DNA of 9,391 bases from contig SKKS01000185.1 of the NCBI GenBank assembly GCA_007123625.1, positions 1 to 9,391 of the forward strand, written 5' to 3'. A program made the position numbers and the translations under genes. The DNA comes from Paracoccaceae bacterium (GTDB lineage Bacteria > Pseudomonadota > Alphaproteobacteria > Rhodobacterales > Rhodobacteraceae). Under the pieces are notes generated by a model that made no database searches, had not been told where the DNA came from, and was given only the letters and a program-made list of their open reading frames with translations. Shown here piece after piece: positions 1 to 6,595 of this stretch (position 1 is the first letter of the stretch; each line of letters starts with the position of its first letter).

Positions 1-1
1 G

Positions 2-343
2 TTTGGCGTGGCCTCGTTCGTCGGTACCGATGTGGACGCGCTTGCGCTGCCGGTGTCGTGGCTGCACCGCTTTCATCTGGCGCCCGCGCCGCTGCGCGCC
101 CGCGCGCTGGAGGGTGTCTATCAGCCCATGAACCTGTGCCAGGTCACCCCGGCGGATCGAAGTCGCGCGCTGGCAGAGGTTCCCGCGCTGATCCGGGCCT
201 ATCTGCGGATGGGCGGGTTCGTGGGCGACGGGGCTTTCATCGACCACAAGCTGCGAACCACGGATGTGTTTCTGGTACTCGACACCCGAAGCATGCCCGA
301 CCGTAGGCGCATGTTTCATACGCGCACCCCATCCGGGGGTTGA
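2..343 (+). CDS. olsB: OlsB, ornithine N-acyltransferase, C-terminal part
   Basis: The reading frame is open from the first bases of the window, so the start lies outside and only about 113 C-terminal residues are visible. They resemble the end of the GNAT-related OlsB family, which transfers a 3-hydroxyacyl group from acyl-ACP to the alpha-amino group of ornithine, giving lyso-ornithine lipid. Recognisable parts are a VASFVGTD stretch, WLHRFHLAP, and the C-terminal LIRAYLRMGGFVGDGAFID followed by HKLRTTDVFLVL. These match the usual OlsB pattern, in which a product-side loop precedes a TTDV strand. The stop codon is two bases before the ATG of the next gene, which encodes the O-acyltransferase of the same pathway. 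This strongly supports the olsB call over a generic hemolysin-like acetyltransferase. Confidence 0.82.
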   Translation, partial: FGVASFVGTDVDALALPVSWLHRFHLAPAPLRARALEGVYQPMNLCQVTPADRSRALAEVPALIRAYLRMGGFVGDGAFIDHKLRTTDVFLVLDTRSMPDRRRMFHTRTPSGG

Positions 344-345
344 AG

Positions 346-1188
346 ATGGAATCGTGGAAGTCGCCCGCGCCGCCGCCGACGCTTGCGTTGCGGGGGCGGG
401 ACTGGTGGTGGATCGTGCCACGGGGCACGTTGCTGGGCCTGGTGATCTTTTCTGGGCTGGGCGTGCTTCTGGCGCTGCGACTGCTGGAGCGCCCGGTGTT
501 CGGGTTGCGTCGTCCCGTGACCCCGTTCATCACGCAAGCGGTGTGCCGGTTCACGCTGCTGCTGTCGGGTCTGCGGCTGGTCCTGCACGGCGCGCCCATG
601 GCGCAGCGCGGCGCGCTGGTGGCCAACCACGCGTCGTGGCTGGATATCTTTGTGCTGAACGCCGCCGAGCGGGTGTATTTCGTGTCCAAGGACGATGTTG
701 CGCACTGGCCGGTCATCGGCTGGCTGGCGCGCGCGACCGGTACGGTGTTCATCCGCCGCCACGGGCGGGACGCCGCGCGCCAGAAACTGCTGTTCGAGGC
801 ACGGCTGCGCGCGGGGCACCGATTGTTGTTCTTTCCCGAAGGTACCAGCACCGACGGACAGCAAGTGCTGGCGTTCAAGTCGACGCTGTTTTCGGCGTTC
901 TTTGCCGACGGGTTGGCCGATCTGCTGCATGTGCAGCCGGTCAGCATTGTCTATCGCCCGCCGCCGGGGAAGGATCCGCGCTTGCTGGCGTGGTGGGGCG
1001 ATATGGATTTCACGCCGCATTTCCTTGCTGTTCTGGCCAGTGCGCGCGGCGGCACGGTCGATCTGGTGTTTCATACGCCGCATGCGGTTTCCGATTACCC
1101 GCACCGCAAGGCGCTTGCTGCGGCGTGCGAGGCGGATGTCCGCACGGGCCATGAAGCGCGGCGCGCGGCCCTCAGAGCATGCGAATGA
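346..1188 (+). CDS. olsA: OlsA, lyso-ornithine lipid O-acyltransferase (PlsC family)
   Basis: This is a 280-residue acyltransferase of the lysophosphatidic acid acyltransferase (PlsC) family. The HX4D catalytic motif is NHASWLD at residues 94-100 (His95, Asp100). The second block is FPEGTS at 163-168. A hydrophobic segment at about 26-45 should anchor it in the inner membrane. In the ornithine-lipid pathway OlsA adds the second, ester-linked acyl chain to lyso-ornithine lipid. It follows olsB by two bases, so the two are almost certainly one transcriptional and translational unit. I chose the ATG at 346 because a GGGGG run at 335-339 sits at good spacing; a TTG six bases earlier is possible. 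The 3' end overlaps the convergent regulator gene by 17 bp. PlsC-type phospholipid synthesis is the alternative, but the olsB neighbour argues against it. Confidence 0.85.
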   Translation: MESWKSPAPPPTLALRGRDWWWIVPRGTLLGLVIFSGLGVLLALRLLERPVFGLRRPVTPFITQAVCRFTLLLSGLRLVLHGAPMAQRGALVANHASWLDIFVLNAAERVYFVSKDDVAHWPVIGWLARATGTVFIRRHGRDAARQKLLFEARLRAGHRLLFFPEGTSTDGQQVLAFKSTLFSAFFADGLADLLHVQPVSIVYRPPPGKDPRLLAWWGDMDFTPHFLAVLASARGGTVDLVFHTPHAVSDYPHRKALAAACEADVRTGHEARRAALRACE

Positions 1189-1873
1189 CCGACGGGTCGA
1201 TGGCGAGCACATAGCCCTGGCGGGTGATGTTGCGGATCAGCACCTCGGACACCAGCTGATTCCCCAGCGTGTCGCGCAGCCGCTTGATCCGGGTGGCGCC
1301 CGACGCTTCGTCGCAATCCGCTGAATCACGCCCCGAGATCATCGCCTCGATCTGCGCGCCGCTCAGGATATCGCCGTCCATTCGCGCCTCGGCGAGCACT
1401 GCCAGCGTTTCAATGGCGGCATCGGTCAGGCGGAATTCCATGTCGTTGATCGCGACCGTCCGTGTCTCGCGGCTCAGCACCAGCGACGACACCTGAATGC
1501 CCGCCTTTTCAACCTGCGCCATACGCCGGTTCAGCACGATCAGCATGGTCACCAACACCAGCGAGGTGATCAGCAGCGCGGTCGCGAAGACCAGCAGCAC
1601 AAAGATCACCACCCGGTACGAGGTCAGGGTCTCGGCAAACGCGGTCCCCGACAGCGCCAGGATCTCCAGCAGCTTGATCTCCGCCTGCGTGGTCAGGTCC
1701 TGTTCCAGGAAAATCCGTTCCACCCGCGCATTGAACGCGCCTGCATCGGGCAGGGTGCGGAACAGCAGCACCGCCGCGACCAGCAGGATCGCCACGATCG
1801 CCGCCATCCCCCAGACGACGACCCGGCTGCCGGTGCGCGACAACTCAGTTGCGGAGATGGACTGCCCCTGCAC
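1172..1873 (-). CDS. Membrane-bound winged-helix regulator with C-terminal DNA-binding domain
   Basis: The predicted protein has 233 residues. The N-terminus is short and polar, transmembrane segment 1 is at about 18-38, and a roughly 49-residue loop follows. Transmembrane segment 2 is at about 88-114. The soluble C-terminal half ends in an OmpR/PhoB-type winged helix at about 145-233. The recognition part reads TRIKRLRDTLGNQLVSEVLI and is followed by the wing motif TRQGYVLA. With the N-terminus inside, both ends are cytoplasmic and the loop is periplasmic, as expected for a one-component sensor. The domain order is the reverse of ToxR/CadC, where the DNA-binding domain is N-terminal. I chose the GTG at 1873 because GGAG lies five bases upstream; the longer frame upstream reads through the neighbouring gene and has no membrane or domain character. 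Start codon overlap of 29 bases with the upstream gene implies translational coupling. The target genes and signal are unknown. Confidence 0.72.
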   Translation of the reverse strand: MQGQSISATELSRTGSRVVVWGMAAIVAILLVAAVLLFRTLPDAGAFNARVERIFLEQDLTTQAEIKLLEILALSGTAFAETLTSYRVVIFVLLVFATALLITSLVLVTMLIVLNRRMAQVEKAGIQVSSLVLSRETRTVAINDMEFRLTDAAIETLAVLAEARMDGDILSGAQIEAMISGRDSADCDEASGATRIKRLRDTLGNQLVSEVLIRNITRQGYVLAIDPSVIRML

Positions 1874-2138
1874 GCGCGCTCCGTTGCTCGAATTCCTCGG
1901 GTCCGAAAGTGGACTCGATTTGCAGCAAGGTCCACCCGTGTTGCGCCAGCACCCCTTCGGCATGGCGGGCCGCCGCCTGCGAGTCGCCGCACGATTCGGG
2001 CGGCAGTTCGACAATCCCGTACTGCAGCCGCAGGGGATTGTCCTGTTTGGCCTTGTAATCCGCATAGCATTGCGCCGCAGCGGGCGTGGCCAGCATCAGC
2101 GCAACAAGGATGGCGAGGGTGCGGATTGCGTGTTTCAT
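1845..2138 (-). CDS. Small exported two-cysteine protein of unknown function
   Basis: A 97-residue protein with a clear signal peptide: basic MKHAIR, a hydrophobic core, then TPAAAQ with likely cleavage near residues 22-23. The mature part of about 75 residues has two cysteines (Cys24 and Cys50), a CYADYKAKQD start and an HGWTLLQIESTFGPEE stretch near the end. The two cysteines could form a disulfide in the periplasm. I do not recognise a characterised family. A GGTGAGA purine-rich stretch precedes the ATG. The 3' end overlaps the GTG start of the membrane regulator by 29 bases, so the two products are probably made together. A role as a periplasmic partner or signal modulator for that regulator is inference from this coupling only. 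Confidence 0.7.
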   Translation of the reverse strand: MKHAIRTLAILVALMLATPAAAQCYADYKAKQDNPLRLQYGIVELPPESCGDSQAAARHAEGVLAQHGWTLLQIESTFGPEEFEQRSARAGAVHLRN

Positions 2139-2377
2139 GTTCTCACCATGCCGTCTGGCCCGCCGTCATTCAATATCAGCGGTACCCTTCACCGCCTGAT
2201 CAATGTCGGGTTGTCGCTGTTATCCGATAACCTCGGGCCGATATTGCCTGACAGGCGCCACCGGGCGCAGGTTTGGACCATGTCCCCGCCATTGTCGTTT
2301 CGGCACGGTGCCGAGCACCGGCGGGAACCATTTCGGCGCGCATCGCGTTGCCAATCTGTCCGTTGGAGGGTCTGGTC
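2139..2377. promoter_or_regulatory. Divergent intergenic region with small inverted repeat
   Basis: This 239-bp spacer separates the leftward regulator pair from the rightward Cys-repeat gene, so it should contain promoters in both directions. I could not fix a convincing -35/-10 pair on either strand. The most visible element is TTATCCGATAA at 2220-2230, a perfect inverted repeat with 5-bp arms and a one-base centre, which could be an operator half-way between the two genes. A GGAGGG at 2365-2370 is the ribosome binding site of the rightward gene. No coding sequence is supported here. Confidence 0.4.
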
Positions 2378-3067
2378 ATGAGTATCCTATCGCGTATCAC
2401 CGGTCTGCGCATCGCAGGCCTTGGAGCGGCTGTGGCAGTTGCCGTTGCCGGTGTCGTTTCCGCCCCGACGCAGGCCCGTGCTTCGGATGATGACCTGATC
2501 CGGTTTCTGCTGGGTGCGGCGGCTGTGGCCGTCATTGTGCATAGCTTTTCGGACCGCCCGCGCGACACCTCGCGGCGCTATACGGGCAATGTGCTGCCTG
2601 ACCATTGCCGTGAGACGCTGCGCGCCCGCGGACGCCTGGTCGAGGTCTATAATGCCCATTGCCTGCAGCGTGCAGGTCTGAACCGGTTGCCGCACCACTG
2701 TGCCGAAACCGTGCCGACAAACCGCGGTGACCGCCGCGTGTTCCGCGAGCGGTGCCTGACGCAGGCCGGTTATCGGACTGAGTCGCGCTACCAGCAACCG
2801 CGGCATCCGCAGCGCCCGGCCCTGCCGCAGCGCCCGTCGCAACCAAGCCGCGCGGTCCTGCCGCAGCGCTGCGAAATCAGCTACCGCCAGCGGGGCCAAA
2901 GCGCGCGCGGCTATGACGGCAGTTGCCTGTCGCGTGCCGGACTGCGCAACCTTCCTGGCCATTGCGCCCTGAACGCGCGCACTGAGCGGGGTGGGCAGCT
3001 TACGATCTACAACGCCCGCTGCCTGACCGATGCGGGATATCACACCGAGCGGGGACGGAGACGCTAG
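2378..3067 (+). CDS. Exported protein with four two-cysteine repeats
   Basis: The 229-residue protein starts at the ATG at 2378, seven bases after GGAGGG (2365-2370). Residues 1-35 form a signal peptide ending in TQARA. A second hydrophobic stretch at about 40-54 (LIRFLLGAAAVAVIV) may hold it at the membrane. The rest contains four repeats of about 30 residues, at 71-101, 102-132, 160-189 and 191-221. Each has the pattern LPxxC, then an RG or GG pair, then a second Cys followed by Lxx-AG-(L/Y). The cysteine pairs are 77/95, 108/126, 165/183 and 196/215, with 17 or 18 residues between. The repeats form two tandem pairs separated by a Pro/Gln/Arg-rich linker at 133-159. All eight cysteines fall in the repeats, so four disulfides are plausible. 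I do not recognise a named family; function is unknown, with a surface or periplasmic location likely. Confidence 0.78.
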   Translation: MSILSRITGLRIAGLGAAVAVAVAGVVSAPTQARASDDDLIRFLLGAAAVAVIVHSFSDRPRDTSRRYTGNVLPDHCRETLRARGRLVEVYNAHCLQRAGLNRLPHHCAETVPTNRGDRRVFRERCLTQAGYRTESRYQQPRHPQRPALPQRPSQPSRAVLPQRCEISYRQRGQSARGYDGSCLSRAGLRNLPGHCALNARTERGGQLTIYNARCLTDAGYHTERGRRR

Positions 3068-3199
3068 GACCCTGGTACAAGCGAAGGCGATCGAACGAAT
3101 GATGGAATTCCCCGCTGCCGCGTAAATGGTGGTGTCAGTATCGGTACGCTGCGGGGATGTGTAAGTAACGAGTATCTGACGCAGCGCCATGCGCGGCGG

Positions 3200-3229
3200 G
3201 GCGGGGGGCGCAAGCTTCCCGCCTTTTTT
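3200..3229 (+). terminator. Intrinsic terminator with GCAA tetraloop
   Basis: A ten-base-pair stem (3200-3209 with 3214-3223, two G-U pairs) closes a GCAA loop at 3210-3213 and is followed at once by six T residues (3224-3229). It lies 132 bases after the Cys-repeat gene and 38 bases before the rnhB start. It may end the former's transcript or act as a leader attenuator for rnhB. No clear rnhB promoter was found on either side of it. Confidence 0.8.
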
Positions 3230-3267
3230 CGCTTGTAACGGGCGGCGCGGGCGGGGCAACTTGCAGC

Positions 3268-3897
3268 ATGAAAGTCAGCGCCCCCGATTTTTCGATGGAA
3301 TCCGTGCACCGGGCTGCGGGCAGGGCACGTATTGCCGGTGTGGACGAGGTCGGGCGCGGGCCGCTCTGCGGTCCGGTCACCGCCGCGGCGGTGGTGTTGG
3401 ACCCGGCCCGGATCCCTGAGGGCCTGCGCGATTCCAAGACCCTGACCGCCGCGCGACGCATGGCGCTGCATGACGCGCTTCTGGCCTGCGCCGAAGTCTC
3501 GGTCGCCCATGCCAGCGTGGCCGAGATCGATGCACTCAACATCCTGCAGGCCAGTCTGCTGGCCATGCGCCGGGCTGTGGAGGGGCTGACCGTGGCGCCC
3601 GATCAGGTCCTGGTCGATGGCAACCGAGTGCCGCAGGGGTTGCCCTGTCCGGCAGAGGCGGTGGTGCGGGGCGACGGTCGTTGCCTGTCGATAGCCGCCG
3701 CGTCCATCATCGCAAAGGTAACGCGTGACCGCATCATGGCCGAACTGGCCCAACAGTACCCCGGTTATGGCTGGGACGAGAACGCGGGCTATCCCACCAA
3801 GCGTCACATAAATGCCATAGCACAACTTGGGGTTACCCCACATCATAGGCGTTCGTTCCGTCCGGTCCGCAATATCCTGTGTGAAGGTTCTGCATGA
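3268..3897 (+). CDS. rnhB: Ribonuclease HII
   Basis: This 209-residue protein is RNase HII, which cuts the RNA strand of RNA-DNA hybrids and starts removal of single ribonucleotides from DNA in the cytoplasm. The N-terminal GVDEVGRGPLCGPV block carries Asp26 and Glu27. DSK is at 55-57, LVDGN with Asp117 is at 115-119, and SIAAASIIAKVTRD with Asp154 follows. Together these give the DEDD metal-binding set. The GYPTKRH motif at 174-180 is the usual C-terminal signature. The length is normal for alphaproteobacteria. The ATG at 3268 has only a weak G-rich upstream sequence (around 3249-3256) as ribosome binding site. It stands directly before ccrM on the same strand with a 112-base gap. The protein appears intact. 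Confidence 0.96.
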   Translation: MKVSAPDFSMESVHRAAGRARIAGVDEVGRGPLCGPVTAAAVVLDPARIPEGLRDSKTLTAARRMALHDALLACAEVSVAHASVAEIDALNILQASLLAMRRAVEGLTVAPDQVLVDGNRVPQGLPCPAEAVVRGDGRCLSIAAASIIAKVTRDRIMAELAQQYPGYGWDENAGYPTKRHINAIAQLGVTPHHRRSFRPVRNILCEGSA

Positions 3898-3917
3898 AGA
3901 AAATTCCGTAACGCGCT

Positions 3918-3960
3918 GATTCAGAAATAAATTGACGGCGAATCGGGTTTGACTCATCTT
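3918..3960 (+). promoter_or_regulatory. ccrM leader: candidate promoter with three GANTC sites
   Basis: A TTGACG box at 3932-3937 and CATCTT at 3955-3960 are 17 bases apart and could form the -35 and -10 of a sigma70-type promoter; the -10 is weak. Three GANTC sites lie here: GATTC 3918-3922, GAATC 3940-3944 and GACTC 3951-3955. The second is in the spacer and the third overlaps the -10 by one base. Their start-to-start spacings are 22 and 11 bases, close to two turns and one turn of the helix. GANTC is the known target of alphaproteobacterial CcrM, so methylation feedback on ccrM is plausible. No CtrA-type TTAA-N7-TTAA box was seen. Confidence 0.5.
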
Positions 3961-4009
3961 GGTTGCCAACAACAAGACACGTCGAAAGCGGCGGTCGAAC
4001 GAGGCAGAG

Positions 4010-5116
4010 ATGACAGTAAAAACACCCGACACGGGCGCCAGGGCGCTGCCTGTGAACCAGATAATTGCCGGTGACTGCATCGAGGTGATGCGCGGCCTGC
4101 CCGAGGGCAGCGTGGATCTGATCTTTGCCGATCCGCCGTATAACCTGCAACTGCGCGGCGACTTGCACCGCCCGGACAACAGCCGCGTCGATGCGGTGGA
4201 TGACGCCTGGGATTCCTTCGGCAGCTTCGACGCCTATGACCGTTTCACGCGCGACTGGCTTGCGGCGGCGCAACGGCTGTTGAAACCCACCGGCGCGATC
4301 TGGGTTATCGGCTCGTATCACAACATCTTTCGGGTTGGCGCGGCGCTTCAGGATGCGGGGTACTGGATTCTCAATGATGTGATCTGGCGCAAGTCCAACC
4401 CGATGCCGAACTTTCGCGGCAAGCGGCTGACCAACGCCCACGAAACCCTGATCTGGGCATCCAAGTCCGAGGGCGCGAAATACACCTTCAACTACGAGGC
4501 ACTGAAAAACCTCAACGAAGGTGTGCAGATGCGCAGCGACTGGATGCTGCCGATCTGCACCGGGCATGAGCGCCTGAAGGACGCCAACGGTGACAAGGCG
4601 CATCCCACCCAGAAGCCCGAATCGCTGCTGCACCGCGTCCTTGTTGGGACCACCAATCCCGGCGATGTGGTGCTGGACCCGTTCTTCGGCACCGGAACCA
4701 CCGGCGCTGTGGCGCGGATGCTGGGCCGCAACTTCATCGGGATCGAACGCGAGGCGGGGTACCGGGAAGTGGCTGCGCGGCGTCTGGCAAAGGTGCGCCC
4801 GCTGGAGCGCGCCACGCTCGAGGTCACGGCCTCGAAACGGGCCGAGCCGCGCATCCCCTTCGGGCAGCTTGTCGAGCACGGGCTGTTGCGCCCGGGCGAA
4901 GTGCTGGTCAGCCCGCGCGGGCAGGCGGCCATGGTACGGGTCGACGGATCGCTGGTCAGCGCCGAACACCGCGGGTCCATCCATCAGGTGGGCGCCGCAC
5001 TCGAGAATGCGCCGTCGTGCAATGGCTGGACCTATTGGCAGTTCAAGCGCGAGGGCAAGCTGATCCCCATAGACATCCTGCGCCAGCAGTTGCGCGCTGC
5101 GCTGCGCGAGACCTGA
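4010..5116 (+). CDS. ccrM: CcrM, cell-cycle-regulated GANTC adenine methyltransferase
   Basis: This 368-residue enzyme is an N6-adenine DNA methyltransferase with the beta-class motif order. The catalytic DPPY is at 41-44 near the N-terminus, HPTQKP is at 198-203, and the S-adenosylmethionine-binding DPFFGTGTTG is at 223-232. The C-terminal region at about 280-362 is the extra domain typical of CcrM, including SPRGQAAMVRVDGSLVSAEH and the GWTYWQFKREGKLIPIDILR block. In alphaproteobacteria CcrM methylates GANTC after replication and so controls cell-cycle genes. I chose the ATG at 4010 because GAGG at 4001-4004 is well placed; a TTG at 3959 would add 17 basic, poorly conserved-looking residues and overlap the candidate promoter. 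It follows rnhB on the same strand and ends before two hairpins. No restriction enzyme gene is next to it, which fits an orphan methyltransferase. Confidence 0.95.
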   Translation: MTVKTPDTGARALPVNQIIAGDCIEVMRGLPEGSVDLIFADPPYNLQLRGDLHRPDNSRVDAVDDAWDSFGSFDAYDRFTRDWLAAAQRLLKPTGAIWVIGSYHNIFRVGAALQDAGYWILNDVIWRKSNPMPNFRGKRLTNAHETLIWASKSEGAKYTFNYEALKNLNEGVQMRSDWMLPICTGHERLKDANGDKAHPTQKPESLLHRVLVGTTNPGDVVLDPFFGTGTTGAVARMLGRNFIGIEREAGYREVAARRLAKVRPLERATLEVTASKRAEPRIPFGQLVEHGLLRPGEVLVSPRGQAAMVRVDGSLVSAEHRGSIHQVGAALENAPSCNGWTYWQFKREGKLIPIDILRQQLRAALRET

Positions 5117-5138
5117 GCGTTCAGGATACGTTACCGCC

Positions 5139-5165
5139 GTGCCCGGATAACCCCTATCCGGGCAC
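5139..5165. repeat. Perfect 11-bp stem hairpin without T-tract
   Basis: GTGCCCGGATA at 5139-5149 is exactly complementary to 5155-5165, with a five-base ACCCC loop. It starts 22 bases after the ccrM stop and six bases ahead of the intrinsic terminator. On neither strand is it followed by a T-run, so it is probably not itself a terminator. It may protect the ccrM transcript 3' end or serve the convergent gene. Confidence 0.75.
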
Positions 5166-5171
5166 AACTTA

Positions 5172-5198
5172 CCCCGCCGGTTTCGGCGGGGTTTTTTT
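5172..5198 (+). terminator. Intrinsic terminator of ccrM
   Basis: An eight-base-pair GC stem (CCCCGCCG 5172-5179 with 5184-5191) with a GTTT loop is followed by seven T residues at 5192-5198. The T-run is only on the + side, so the main role is ending the rnhB-ccrM transcript, although it also lies in the convergent gap with the epimerase-like gene. Confidence 0.92.
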
Positions 5199-5259
5199 AT
5201 GCGGATTGGTTTGTTGCAACGCTGGATGGGCAAGCAAGGCAACCCGGTGTGCGCGTCCG

Positions 5260-6246
5260 TCAGCCCTTGCGCAGGCGCGTGGCGGATTCGTTGATAGCCT
5301 TGTACTGCCCGCCGGGCCGGTATGTCCAAAGATATCCCGGCACCACCGCATCCATCGGCGTTGGCGCGATCCCCAAGTCAGAGAAGCCGCGCGCATCGTC
5401 TGCCACAACGTTGTCGCGCCGCAGGTTGCGCACCTGGTCGCGGGTCAGCAGCGAATTGGTGAACAGCCCCAGCGTGACGACCTGCACCGCGCCCAGCGCC
5501 CCGGCCATGATGTTGGCGACCGCGAAGGGGATATTGAGGATCACGCGATTGCGTCGGATCTCGGCCAGCATCATTTCCATCAGCTCGCGAAAACTGCGCA
5601 CTTCCGGCCCGCCCAGTTCATAGACACCCGGCGTGGCCTGCGCTTCGGCGCCCATTACGGCAGCTTTTGCCACATCGTCCACATAAACGGGCTGGAACCG
5701 CGTGTCGGCGCCCACCACCGGCAGCACCGGCCCGAAGCGTGTCATGGCCGCGAAGCGGTTGAAGAACTGATCCTCGGTCCCGAAAACGATTGACGGGCGC
5801 AGGATCACGGCGTTGGGGAAATGCGTCAACACGCCGACCTCGCCTTCGGCCTTGGTGCGGGCGTAGACGCTGTCGGACTGCGCATCCGCGCCAATGGCCG
5901 ATACATGCACCAGCCGCGCGACACCTTCTTCGGCGGCAAGCCGCGCCACGCGCGCGGGGCCTTCGGCCTGCACGGCATCGAAACGGTTCTTGCCGACTTC
6001 GTTCAGGATGCCGACGCAGTTTATCACCGCCTCGGCGCCCTGCATGGCCGAACGCACCGACGCATCGTCGCGGATGTTGCAGAGCACCGGTTCGACCTGA
6101 CCGACAGCGCCATAGGTGCGCACGAATGTGGCTTCGTTCGGGCGGCGCACGGCGACCCGCACGCGCCAGCCCTGTTGCGCCAGACGCCGGGCGATATAGC
6201 GCCCGACAAACCCCGAACCGCCAAAGATCGTTACCAGTTTCGACAT
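5260..6246 (-). CDS. NDUFA9-like NAD(P)-binding atypical SDR protein
   Basis: This 328-residue protein is an NAD-dependent epimerase/dehydratase relative of the atypical short-chain dehydrogenase group that includes the complex I subunit NDUFA9. The start MSKLVTIFGGSGFVGRYIAR contains the GGSGFVG nucleotide loop at 9-15. VHVSAIGA follows at 113-120, and Tyr128 with Lys132 forms a YxxxK pair. RPSIVFGTEDQFFNRF and PVYVDDVAKA are typical of this subgroup. Homologs are thought to bind NADPH and support complex I or quinone-related functions; the exact role in bacteria is not settled. I chose the ATG at 6246 because GGAGGG precedes it by four bases and the nucleotide-binding motif begins right after; the frame stays open upstream but without a ribosome site or family character. 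It is transcribed toward ccrM, and away from tRNA-Leu. Confidence 0.85.
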   Translation of the reverse strand: MSKLVTIFGGSGFVGRYIARRLAQQGWRVRVAVRRPNEATFVRTYGAVGQVEPVLCNIRDDASVRSAMQGAEAVINCVGILNEVGKNRFDAVQAEGPARVARLAAEEGVARLVHVSAIGADAQSDSVYARTKAEGEVGVLTHFPNAVILRPSIVFGTEDQFFNRFAAMTRFGPVLPVVGADTRFQPVYVDDVAKAAVMGAEAQATPGVYELGGPEVRSFRELMEMMLAEIRRNRVILNIPFAVANIMAGALGAVQVVTLGLFTNSLLTRDQVRNLRRDNVVADDARGFSDLGIAPTPMDAVVPGYLWTYRPGGQYKAINESATRLRKG

Positions 6247-6359
6247 CGCACCCTCCGCCAGCGGCCTCGTCGTTGGGTCCGTAGATACCGCCCGAGCTGT
6301 GGCGTCACAAGGTATTTCGGGAACCGGCCCGGTACCGCAAAGATTTTTCGCAGGCCCCG

Positions 6360-6388
6360 TTGACACGCCCCGGACGCAGCCGTAAAGA
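6360..6388 (+). promoter_or_regulatory. Promoter of tRNA-Leu
   Basis: A consensus -35 TTGACA at 6360-6365 is separated by 17 bases from TAAAGA at 6383-6388. Transcription would begin near 6395, about ten bases before the mature tRNA 5' end. The strong match and position make this the best promoter call in the window. Confidence 0.75.
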
Positions 6389-6404
6389 CAGCTCCACGCA
6401 ACCT

Positions 6405-6491
6405 GCCCAGGTGGCGGAACTGGTAGACGCGCTAGCTTCAGGTGCTAGTACTCGAAAGGGTGTGGAGGTTCGAGTCCTCTCCTGGGCACCA
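6405..6491 (+). tRNA. tRNA-Leu (anticodon CAG)
   Basis: The acceptor stem pairs GCCCAGG (6405-6411) with CCTGGGC (6481-6487), followed by discriminator A6488 and an encoded CCA (6489-6491). The anticodon stem is CTAGC 6432-6436 with GCTAG 6444-6448; the loop TTCAGGT carries anticodon CAG at 6439-6441, which reads the CUG leucine codon. The long variable arm expected for a class II tRNA is present, as is the GGTTCGAGTCC T-arm. Leucine tRNA genes are common integration sites for phages and islands, and the sequence immediately downstream changes to phage-like and decayed genes. Confidence 0.97.
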
Positions 6492-6595
6492 TATTTTTCA
6501 GCTGACATGCTGATGATACAGGAAACTTGACCGGGCGGGTTGCGCGTATCACCCTAATTAACACCCTTTGCGCATTGTGTACGCCGTTGGGCGTG

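Noticed and set aside
2239..2250. GATATTGCC as -10 of a promoter for the Cys-repeat gene
   Set aside because: No acceptable -35 lies 16-18 bases upstream, so the promoter was not called.
1497..2381. Plus-strand frame of 294 codons
   Set aside because: It is antisense to the membrane regulator and its partner, is Ser/Arg/Thr-rich and lacks a ribosome site.
3833..5329. Long minus-strand frame of about 498 codons opposite ccrM
   Set aside because: It is the shadow of ccrM in GC-rich DNA: it has no domain character, is rich in Arg, Pro, Gln and His, and crosses the ccrM terminator.
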